Source: Nitrospinota bacterium (lineage in GTDB: Bacteria; Nitrospinota_A; UBA7883; JACRGQ01). Taken from it: a stretch of DNA of 43,593 bases. Both the position numbers and the translations under genes were made by a program. Of this stretch, positions 8,431 through 16,313 are shown piece after piece. The stretch spans positions 1 through 43,593 of the forward strand of contig JACQBU010000063.1 of assembly GCA_016194375.1 (NCBI GenBank), given 5' to 3'. Below the pieces are notes generated by a model, which saw only the letters and a list, made by a program, of their open reading frames with translations, made no database searches and had not been told where the DNA came from. Position 1 is the first letter of the stretch; every line of letters starts with the position of its first letter.

Positions 8431-9846
8431 AGGCGGCGGAGGCGGGCCTTTATTTCGCCCGACCATAGGCGCGAGATTGTGGGGGATTCTGGCGTTCTTC
8501 CTGCTGGCGATGGTGCTGGGCATAATCGCCACGTACACGGGGACAAGGCCAACTGGGACGAATACTCGTCCCTTCGGCAGGATTTCCACGATTATTTTTC
8601 CGCCGCGTACTCGGTAGACAAGAGTCTTATACAAGAGGGCCTGTTTTCCCCGGCAATACAGAAAAACGTCGAGAAGGTCGGCATCCTTCTTCCAAAACTG
8701 CACGGACGGATAGACAGGGCGATAAACACCAAATACGCGCTTTTCGAGCGCATGATATCCGTCTCCAAAAAGGAGGCGGCGGGCATAATAATAGAACAGA
8801 CCCTTTTTCTCGTGACGTTGGCGCTGGCGGGTTTTGTGCTCGTGTTCGCCGTCATCCGGAGCATCATCAAGCCTATAACGTCGCTCGTGGCGGCCACAAA
8901 GGAGCTGGGGGCGGGCAAGCTGGACGTGAGGATCAACGTGAAATCCGCAGACGAAATCGGCGACCTGGGGGTTTCATTCAACGCCATGGCGGACAGGCTT
9001 AAGGAGGACCGGGACAGCCTGAGGGACCTGCTCGAAGAGCGTGAAAAAATGCAAAAGGTGATTTTAAAAACCAACAAAAACCTTAAGGAGGCGAATAGTC
9101 TGCTTCAGCAGGCCGACGTCGCCAAAACCAACTTCCTCGCCAGCATGTCCCACGAACTGCGTACTCCGCTCAACGCGATGATAAATTTTACCGCGCTGGT
9201 GATTGAGGACTGGGACGACCTGAAAACCGACGAGAAGTGGTTCGCAAAGGCAAAGGACATGCTCGAACGGGTCAAAAGCTCGAGCTACCACCTTCTTGAC
9301 ATGATAAACGACATCCTCGACCTCGCAAAAATAGAGTCGGGAAAAATGACGCTCGACCTGCAGGAGGCCGACCTGGCCGAGATAGCGGGGGATTGCGCGG
9401 CGTCGCTCGAGTCGCTGGCGAAAAAGAAAGACTTGCGGCTAATCCTGAACGTCGAGAAGACCCCCAATCCGATAATTTGTGACAGACGCAAGGTCAAGCA
9501 AATAGTCCTGAACCTTCTGGGCAACGCGATAAAGTTCACCGACTCCGGGCAAATAACCGTTTCCGTCCGCAGGGAGGGGGCGGACGAACGTTGGTACGCC
9601 CTGGAGGTTGCCGACACCGGCATAGGAATAGACCCCAAACATCAACAAATCATCTTTAACCGGTTCGAGCAGGTGGACAACTCCGACACCCGTCTGCACG
9701 CCGGCACGGGGCTGGGCCTAAACCTGGTGAAGGAGCTGACCGAAATGCACGGGGGAAAAGTAGCCGTGGAAAGCGAACCGGGCAAGGGCTCCGTCTTTAC
9801 GGTCCATTTGCCGGACAGGGCGATTCCGCCGGTTCACGCGATTTAA
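8423..9846 (+). CDS. HAMP sensor histidine kinase, frameshifted near its N-terminus
   Basis: The gene starts at ATG 8423 inside the end of the preceding gene. The first transmembrane helix (LWGILAFFLLAMVLGIIATYTG) is in one frame. The rest of the protein is in another and begins with DKANWDEYSSLRQDF. The switch lies at the run GGGG (8539-8542), and one added G would join the two parts cleanly. Downstream parts are a short periplasmic segment, a second membrane helix, HAMP, the His box SHELRTP, N box NLLGNAIKFT, and G boxes DTGIGI and GTGLGL. There is no receiver domain, so it must pass phosphate to a separate regulator. The NtrC-type activator at 1792-3162 is the closest candidate. A sequencing error and a true mutation both remain possible. 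Confidence 0.88.
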
Positions 9847-9954
9847 GTCCGAACGAGGTCGATCCGCCCGACGTTGCGCGCAATGCGGAGGCGCCTCGGC
9901 CCGAAGGCAAAAAACCGGGGTTCCGCCATGAGAAGAGCTTGATTTCATTGAAAA

Positions 9955-10032
<78 letters not shown>

Positions 10033-10121
10033 TGCGACTCCGCATTTCATCACGGATAAAAACAAACAAGGCGCCATTATATCCCCCAAAACCGGATAGT
10101 CAACAGGGTATTGAGAGTTCC

Positions 10122-11024
10122 CTAACCGGACGTTTTTATCCGGTTTCGCCCCTCTTTTTTGGCCTCGTAAAGGAGGTCGTCGGCCCTCTTTACCAGGGTT
10201 GTGAACGTCTCTCCGTCGGATGGAGTCGTGGTCGAAACCCCCATGCTCAACGTTACGCATTTGCACACCGTCGACTTCTCGTTGGCGATATTTAGGTTGG
10301 CGACGGCCTGTTGAAATGTTCTTGCGACCGAATACGCCCCCTCCGCCGAGGTGTTCGGAAGGATGCACGCAAACTCCTCCCCGCCGTATCTTGCAACCAT
10401 GTCGGAGGGCCTGTGCAGGCTCTCCTCGAGGCATCGGGCGATTTTCCTCAGGCAGTCGTCGCCCGGCAGGTGGCCGTATTTGTCGTTGAAAGGCTTAAAA
10501 AAGTCTATGTCCATCAATATCAGCGAAATCGGTTTTTGTTCGCGATGCATCCTGGACCACTCCTTGGCGAGCACGTCGTCAAAACATCTCCTGTTGTTTA
10601 TTCCGGTCAGGCCGTCCTTCATGGTCTGGTGTTCCAATTCGTCGCGGTATTGCTTAAGGACGAGGTGAGTCTTGACCCTCGCCCTGACCAAGGAAATGTT
10701 GAACGGCTTTGTTATGTAGTCCACCGCCCCGACCTCGAACCCCATGGCCTCGTCCTCCTCGGAACCCAATGCCGTGACGAAGATGACCGGAATGGATTTG
10801 CTTTCCTGAATGGACTTGAGCGCCACACAAACGGCGTACCCGTCCATCTCCGGCATCATGACGTCAAGAAGTATCAAATCGGGTTGTTTTGACTGCGCAA
10901 TGTCCAGAGCTTCCCTGCCGGAATAGGCCGTTAACACGTCGCAGTCGTTTTTGAGGGCTTCCTTAAGAACCCAAATATTGGGCGGGGTGTCGTCAACAAT
11001 TAGAACCGATTGTTTTTTAATCAT
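10122..11024 (-). CDS. REC-GGDEF response regulator (diguanylate cyclase)
   Basis: The 300-residue protein joins a receiver domain (phospho-acceptor D54 in LILLDVMMPEMDG) to a GGDEF domain with an intact active site, GGEEF at 214-218. An RxxD product-inhibition site (RPSD, 205-208) lies exactly five residues before it, as in feedback-controlled diguanylate cyclases. It should make cyclic di-GMP from two GTP when phosphorylated. No partner kinase is adjacent. It is divergent from the helicase gene. With the REC-cyclase at 198 it gives this block two nucleotide second-messenger outputs. Confidence 0.96.
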   Translation of the reverse strand: MIKKQSVLIVDDTPPNIWVLKEALKNDCDVLTAYSGREALDIAQSKQPDLILLDVMMPEMDGYAVCVALKSIQESKSIPVIFVTALGSEEDEAMGFEVGAVDYITKPFNISLVRARVKTHLVLKQYRDELEHQTMKDGLTGINNRRCFDDVLAKEWSRMHREQKPISLILMDIDFFKPFNDKYGHLPGDDCLRKIARCLEESLHRPSDMVARYGGEEFACILPNTSAEGAYSVARTFQQAVANLNIANEKSTVCKCVTLSMGVSTTTPSDGETFTTLVKRADDLLYEAKKEGRNRIKTSG

Positions 11025-11160
11025 AAATCTTTTTCGCCAATTTTTATGCCCTTAAGTCCACAGTCTTGCAATGTTACCATAAATTTGCCGTCTGCAAGGG
11101 GCGGAAGGCTCAAAAATGTCAACTTGCAGTTTTGGTCGATTCACGGTATTGGTAAACAGT

Positions 11161-13149
11161 ATGCCGCCGTTAAACAGCATCGGGAAAGACAACCCGGCAA
11201 AACAGACCCCGCTAAACGAACGCCAGCTCGAGGCCGTAAACCACGACTACGGGCCCGCGCTTGTCCTGGCCGGGGCGGGCTCGGGCAAGACAAGGGTGAT
11301 AACGACCCGCACCGCCAGGCTTGTTTCCGAGGGTTTGGCCCGTCCGGACGAGATATTGTGCGTGACCTTCACAAACAAGGCCGCAAACGAGATGCGGGCG
11401 CGCGTGGCCGCCCTGCTCGGATTTTCCGCGGACTCAATTTGGACGTCGACCTTTCACGCCGCCTGCCTTAGGATACTAAGGCGGGAACATTCGGCGGCGG
11501 GTTATGAAAAGATGCCGGTGATCTTCGACGCCACCGACCAAAAATCGCTGGTAAAGGCGATAATAAAAGAAAACGGGATATCCGACGAGGACCTCCCGCA
11601 CCGTAAGATGACGGGGCTCATAAGTCGGTATAAGAACGAGATGAAAGGCCCGGACGACATGGCCAAGAACCCCCAACTGCGCGGTTCCGCCGTAAAATTG
11701 GCCTCCATATTTCACGAATACCAAGGCCGGCTTAAATCCAACAACGCCGTTGATTTCGACGACCTGTTGTCGCTTTGCATATCAATATTTGGGAACCGGC
11801 CGGACATACTAGAACGGTACCAACGGCAGTTCAGGTTCGTCATGGTGGACGAATTCCAAGACACAAACGCGGCGCAGTACCGCCTGGTTAAAATGCTCGC
11901 GGGGGAGCGCAAAAACCTGCTAGCCGTGGGGGACGACGACCAGTCCATCTACCGATGGCGCGGTGCGAAAGTCGGGAACATCTTCGATTTCGAGCGCGAC
12001 TATCCAGACTGCAAGGTGATTTTATTGGAGGAAAACTACAGGTCGACGGGGAACATCCTTCGCGCCGCGTCGTCCGTCGTGAAAGAGGTGGGCGGGAGGA
12101 AGGAAAAGACCCTGTGGACGCGGCAGAAACCCGGGGAGCCGGTGACGTTGTTCGTCACCGAGAACGGATACGAGGAGGCGCACTGCGTTGCGATGGAGAT
12201 AACCAAGTTGGCGAAATGCGGGGCGAGCTACGGCGATTTCGCCGTGTTCTACAGGACCAACGCCCAATCCCGACTGATCGAGGACGCCATGAACGCCTGG
12301 AAAATACCGTACCGCGTTTACGGCGGCCTAAAATTCTACGAGCGCAAGGAGATAAAAGACCTGCTTTCATGGCTGAGGCTCGCGGTCAACGAGAGGGACG
12401 ACGTCAGCTTCCGCCGTGCCATCACGTCGCCTTCGCGCGGAGTCGGGGCGACGAGCCTGGCAAAACTCTCCGCCTATGCCGCCGCGACGGGCGTGCCGAT
12501 GCTGGCCGCCGCCGCCTCGCCCGACGCGGGCGTTCCCTCCGTGGCCAAAAGGGAGCTGGCGAAATTTGCCTCCATGGTTTCGCAAATCGCCCAAAAAATC
12601 CGAACGGAACCGGCGGCGGACGTCATCAAGTTTACGGTCGAAAACACCGGGTATCTTCAATCCCTTTCGGAGAAAAAAACGGCCCAGGACAACGTAAGGG
12701 CGGAAAACCTGATGGAGCTGGCCTCCGCGGCAGGTGAGGAGGAGGACGTCACGGAGTTCCTCGACCGCATAACTCTTGCCTCGGAGGCCGACAGGGTGGA
12801 GGAGGGGAGGGGGGCGGTTTCAATAATGACCCTCCACGTATCAAAGGGGCTTGAGTTTCCCGTCGTCTTCATGGTCGGGATGGAGGACGGACTGCTACCG
12901 CACGTGAACTCGATGGAGAAGACGGAGGAAATGAACGAAGAAAGACGGCTCTGCTACGTCGGCATGACGCGCGCGATGAAAAAACTCCATCTCTCCAGGG
13001 CCTTGAGCAGGAACCTGTTCGGCGCTTGGACCAGAGCTAATCCGTCCGTCTTTCTTTCCTCGTTGCCGGAGGATGTCCTCGACGTAAAAGATAGCGCCAG
13101 GGGCTTCGGGACGAGAACGGATGGAACGCGGGAGAAAGTCTGGAGATAG
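11161..13149 (+). CDS. UvrD/Rep/PcrA-type DNA helicase
   Basis: This superfamily 1A helicase moves 3'-5' on DNA in repair and fork restart. It shows Walker A AGAGSGKT, motif II VDEFQDTN, motif III QSIYRWRGA, and the late motif LHVSKGLEFPVVF followed by EERRLCYVGMTRA. ATG 11161 gives 662 residues, with the Q-motif (LNERQLEAV) at the usual distance. The longer frame from 11116 adds 15 residues without support. The C-terminal tail is shorter than in typical UvrD (about 720 residues). Confidence 0.93.
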   Translation: MPPLNSIGKDNPAKQTPLNERQLEAVNHDYGPALVLAGAGSGKTRVITTRTARLVSEGLARPDEILCVTFTNKAANEMRARVAALLGFSADSIWTSTFHAACLRILRREHSAAGYEKMPVIFDATDQKSLVKAIIKENGISDEDLPHRKMTGLISRYKNEMKGPDDMAKNPQLRGSAVKLASIFHEYQGRLKSNNAVDFDDLLSLCISIFGNRPDILERYQRQFRFVMVDEFQDTNAAQYRLVKMLAGERKNLLAVGDDDQSIYRWRGAKVGNIFDFERDYPDCKVILLEENYRSTGNILRAASSVVKEVGGRKEKTLWTRQKPGEPVTLFVTENGYEEAHCVAMEITKLAKCGASYGDFAVFYRTNAQSRLIEDAMNAWKIPYRVYGGLKFYERKEIKDLLSWLRLAVNERDDVSFRRAITSPSRGVGATSLAKLSAYAAATGVPMLAAAASPDAGVPSVAKRELAKFASMVSQIAQKIRTEPAADVIKFTVENTGYLQSLSEKKTAQDNVRAENLMELASAAGEEEDVTEFLDRITLASEADRVEEGRGAVSIMTLHVSKGLEFPVVFMVGMEDGLLPHVNSMEKTEEMNEERRLCYVGMTRAMKKLHLSRALSRNLFGAWTRANPSVFLSSLPEDVLDVKDSARGFGTRTDGTREKVWR

Positions 13150-13153
13150 CGGG

Positions 13154-13897
13154 TTACCGCTTCGCGTCAATCAAGCGGCTGGGCGGTTTGAAAAAGAAAA
13201 AAACGCCGTGGTCGGCGCTGAAATGCAACAGCGAGAACCCCGCGAATAGAAAGAAGACGATCAAGGCGTCCTGCGGGAACTTATAGTATTCGTTTCGCGC
13301 GACGCGCTCGTTATAATCCTTTAGCGCGGTTTCCAACACCGGCCATTTTTCATCAAAGGTTTCGAGGGACAGGCCCAACTCCAGATGTTTTTCGCGCAAG
13401 TGTCTTTTATGCGCCTCTAGGTCGTAAACGGGGGGCACGTCTTGTATGCACACAAATCCACGGTCGTTCGTCAAATCGTAAAGCCTTTTGATCAACAGTT
13501 GGTAGGAGTCGACGTCCTTATGCAGGTGGTAAAAAGAGCGTTGAAATATAAAAACGTCCTGTTTGTCCAGGGCGTGGATGACCTGGTCGAGCCTGTTCTT
13601 CATGAATACGCACTGTTTGCCAAGGCGCGGCCTGGCCCTTTCAAGCATGGATTCCGACGGTTCGACGAGAAGAAGTTCCACGTCGGGTCTTTGTTTCAGG
13701 AGCATCCGGGAAAAATAACCCGTGCCTCCCCCCACCTCGCATACCTTGGATTTTGCCCCGAGCAGGCCGGCGACAAAATCCATGAAATATTTGTTCGACG
13801 GCGAGAAGCGCTCGTCCGAGAAATAATCGAAAACCGTCGAATATTCCCCGTAAACGTCCTCCGGGCCGGTTTGTAGAAGCGCGCCGTTATGAAGCAT
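13154..13897 (-). CDS. SAM-dependent methyltransferase, class I
   Basis: The 247-residue protein has the SAM-binding motif VCEVGGGTGYF near residue 54, an acidic residue ending the next strand (LLLVEP), and the FQRSFYHLHKD region typical of the fold. A ribosome site GGAG precedes ATG 13897. It is the third gene after fliD and fliS on the same strand, 16 bases after fliS, so a role in flagellar modification is possible but not shown. The substrate is unknown. The C-terminal part is hydrophobic (IVFFLFAGFSLLHF). Confidence 0.8.
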   Translation of the reverse strand: MLHNGALLQTGPEDVYGEYSTVFDYFSDERFSPSNKYFMDFVAGLLGAKSKVCEVGGGTGYFSRMLLKQRPDVELLLVEPSESMLERARPRLGKQCVFMKNRLDQVIHALDKQDVFIFQRSFYHLHKDVDSYQLLIKRLYDLTNDRGFVCIQDVPPVYDLEAHKRHLREKHLELGLSLETFDEKWPVLETALKDYNERVARNEYYKFPQDALIVFFLFAGFSLLHFSADHGVFFFFKPPSRLIDAKR

Positions 13898-13913
13898 ATT
13901 GTGTCTCCTTATA

Positions 13914-14273
13914 TTATTGATTTACGCCCGCAAGAAAATTTGCCGTTGAAATTCCCCACGAATTCTCCACGTGAACCGCCTTTCCCGTCACGTTGGCCCG
14001 CGATATTTGCACGTTGATGAACGAATAAAGTCTGTCGAGTTGAACGGCTATCTCGCCGCCCTCGGTTTGGTTCAGTGAGCCGTGGAGTTGGCCGACTATC
14101 CTCAACGCTTTGGATAGGTATGCGCTCCTGCCGGGCGCGTCGTTCAGCTCGATCCTATTTCTGGCCTCCCTAAGAAAGCGGATGGCGCCGTCGTACAGCA
14201 TCAACACGAGTTTCATCCTGTTGGCGGTGCTCACGTCGTTTAACTTGTAGGTCTGGGAATGATTGGCCGGCAT
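13914..14273 (-). CDS. fliS: Flagellar export chaperone FliS
   Basis: The 119-residue helical protein matches FliS in length and in conserved blocks: YKLNDVSTANRMKLVLMLYDGAIRFLREA near the start and LNQTEGGEIAVQLDRLYSFINVQI in the middle. FliS binds flagellin in the cytoplasm, prevents early polymerisation and delivers it to the export gate. The start follows GGAGAAGACG. It lies 22 bases after fliD, as in many flagellar operons. No flagellin gene is in the window. Confidence 0.93.
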   Translation of the reverse strand: MPANHSQTYKLNDVSTANRMKLVLMLYDGAIRFLREARNRIELNDAPGRSAYLSKALRIVGQLHGSLNQTEGGEIAVQLDRLYSFINVQISRANVTGKAVHVENSWGISTANFLAGVNQ

Positions 14274-14295
14274 CGTCTTCTCCTATTTTTCTTAG

Positions 14296-16131
14296 TCAGG
14301 CCGTGCTGTTGTTGGATGTCCTTGGCATCGTCCATCCGGGCAGATAGTTGAGCTGTTGCGTCAAATACTGGCCCTGCGCCTGCAGACTTGCGAGCTGTTT
14401 CTCCAAATTAGTGAACTGTTGTTGCAGGGTTGTTTTCATCTGCGCCGCGCGGGCGTTTATCCGGCCAATCTGGGTCTGGAGGTCTTGGTTGTTCTGAGTA
14501 AGCGAGTTTTCGGCCGTGGTTATAAGGCCGCCGTTGTAGCTGGAAAAATTCTTAACCCGGGCGTCGACCATAAGCGCCGCGCCGCCGGAAAAGGTCCAGG
14601 TCCCCGTCCCCGCCGCGGTGGAGGAAGCCAAAAGGACGACCCCGTCAAGCGCGCTTCCGGCGGGGCCCGTGAAATAGCCGTTGCCGGCGTTTGTCATGGT
14701 GACCGCGGCGCCGGCGCCCTTGAGTTGCATCGTCAGTATGCCGGCGGAGTCCATCGTGCTGGCGTAAACGCCGGGGGTCGCGTTGCCAAGCGACGAGACG
14801 AAGGAGTATGTAGAAGCCGCGCCGGTTCCGCTCGCGCTTGGCGTGAAGAGATTTTGCAGGGCCGTAGGGTTTGCCTGAAGGGCCTGCGTCAGTGCGTTTG
14901 TGTCGACCGTAATCGTGTTCCCTTGAAAGTAATTAGTGTTTATTCCGACGTCGGACATGGAGCCATAGGCGTTGCTCGTGTTGCCGATACCCGTGCCGGC
15001 TCCGGAAAAGACGCCCTGAAGAGTCGTTTGGATGGTCTGCAGGGTCGAGTCAGCAAACAACGGTGGCTGTGTCGCGGCGGTTGGGTCGTATGTTTCCTGG
15101 GCGTTGATGAAACTCGTCACGCTGTCGTAGGCCGCCACGAAATTGGTTATGTTTTTGACCGTAGTGGCGACGTCGTTTGACAGGTTGATGGTGCCGGAAC
15201 CAAGCGCCGTCAAAGACATGCTTAGCCCCGGGATTATGTCCGTGATGTTGTTGGACGACCTCTTGATGCTTATCCCGTCCACCGTCAGGGCGGCGTCGAC
15301 CGCCGAGGCGTATGCCGAACTTCCGCCCAGCGAGGTCGCCTCCGAGGCGCTGTTGGCGAAATCAAGCGTGCCGGTTTTGGCGCCCGAGGCGGAGCCGTTG
15401 GTCGAGACAGTAAACGCGTTAACGGCGCCGGAGTTCGCGGCGGCCAGTTGCATCACGTAATTTGGGGTGGCGCCGGACGCGGCGGTGTTCACAACCGTCG
15501 CCCTCACGCCGATGTTGGCCGCGTTAATGGCCGACTGGAGTCCCTCGAGCGTGGTTTGGTTGAAGGCGGTGGTTTTGCCGGAAGCCGTGTTCGTTATCGC
15601 CAGGCTCGTCAGGCCGCTTATGGCGGTGGTTGTGGAGGAATAACCCTGGGCGCCGACCGTCTCCTGCTGTTGGGCGAGCGCGCCCACCGTTATGCCGTGC
15701 GAACCGGGTGCTATGTTGGCGGTTGCGTTTAAATTAAGTATACTCGGGTTGCCCGCGACACCGTTGGTAAAACTCGCGGTCGTACCCATGAACGTTGCGG
15801 GGTTTTCGATGGCTTGAGCCGCGTTTTGAAGGGTGTTTAGCATGGTTGTCAGCGACAGCCACGCCGCCTGTTTGTTGTTGTTGGTTGTCTGTTGGTTTTG
15901 AAGGGCGGCTATAGGCTGGGTTTCCAACGCCATCAACTGGTTGATTATGCCGCTGGTGTCCATTCCCGACGCCAGCCCGCTTATTGACAGCAGGCCGGAG
16001 CTGGTGGTTGTGGCCGCGCTGTTCAGGCTTACGAGCCCGGAGGTCGTCGTAGTCGCGGCTGGCGTTTTCGCGCCGGAGGTCGTAGTCGGCGCGGTTGTGG
16101 ACGCCAAACTGGCGACGCTCGATGTGGCCAT
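14296..16131 (-). CDS. fliD: Flagellar filament cap protein FliD
   Basis: The 611-residue protein has the FliD N-terminal block SGLASGMDTSGIINQLMALE and the coiled-coil C-terminal block ENSLTQNNQDLQTQIGRINARAAQM...YLTQQLNYL. FliD caps the growing filament and helps flagellin fold. The conserved N-terminal block begins about 52 residues into the frame, after a Thr/Ser-rich segment with a partial duplication (TTSGLVSLNS, TTSSGLLSIS). That leader is unusual, because most FliD proteins start only a few residues before this block. A sigma-28-like promoter precedes it. Confidence 0.93.
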   Translation of the reverse strand: MATSSVASLASTTAPTTTSGAKTPAATTTTSGLVSLNSAATTTSSGLLSISGLASGMDTSGIINQLMALETQPIAALQNQQTTNNNKQAAWLSLTTMLNTLQNAAQAIENPATFMGTTASFTNGVAGNPSILNLNATANIAPGSHGITVGALAQQQETVGAQGYSSTTTAISGLTSLAITNTASGKTTAFNQTTLEGLQSAINAANIGVRATVVNTAASGATPNYVMQLAAANSGAVNAFTVSTNGSASGAKTGTLDFANSASEATSLGGSSAYASAVDAALTVDGISIKRSSNNITDIIPGLSMSLTALGSGTINLSNDVATTVKNITNFVAAYDSVTSFINAQETYDPTAATQPPLFADSTLQTIQTTLQGVFSGAGTGIGNTSNAYGSMSDVGINTNYFQGNTITVDTNALTQALQANPTALQNLFTPSASGTGAASTYSFVSSLGNATPGVYASTMDSAGILTMQLKGAGAAVTMTNAGNGYFTGPAGSALDGVVLLASSTAAGTGTWTFSGGAALMVDARVKNFSSYNGGLITTAENSLTQNNQDLQTQIGRINARAAQMKTTLQQQFTNLEKQLASLQAQGQYLTQQLNYLPGWTMPRTSNNSTA

Positions 16132-16163
16132 TAGTTAAAATCCTCTTATCATATTTGCCGTCC

Positions 16164-16191
16164 TTATCGGTAACGGGGAAAAACTACTTTA
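16164..16191 (-). promoter_or_regulatory. Possible sigma-28 (flagellar) promoter for fliD
   Basis: On the - strand TAAA is followed after 16 bases by ACCGATAA, close to the FliA consensus TAAA-N15-GCCGATAA. The spacing is one base too long. The start would lie about 25 bases before the fliD ATG. Confidence 0.4.
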
Positions 16192-16313
16192 GGGCTGTTT
16201 TGCCCCCGGAAAAAAAGCGAAAAAACCCCGCATATTCGGATTGACCGCAAACGCCAAAATTTAAAGAAAAAAGGTTGAATTAAGCGCACAAATGGAAATA
16301 TCATGAACATTGC

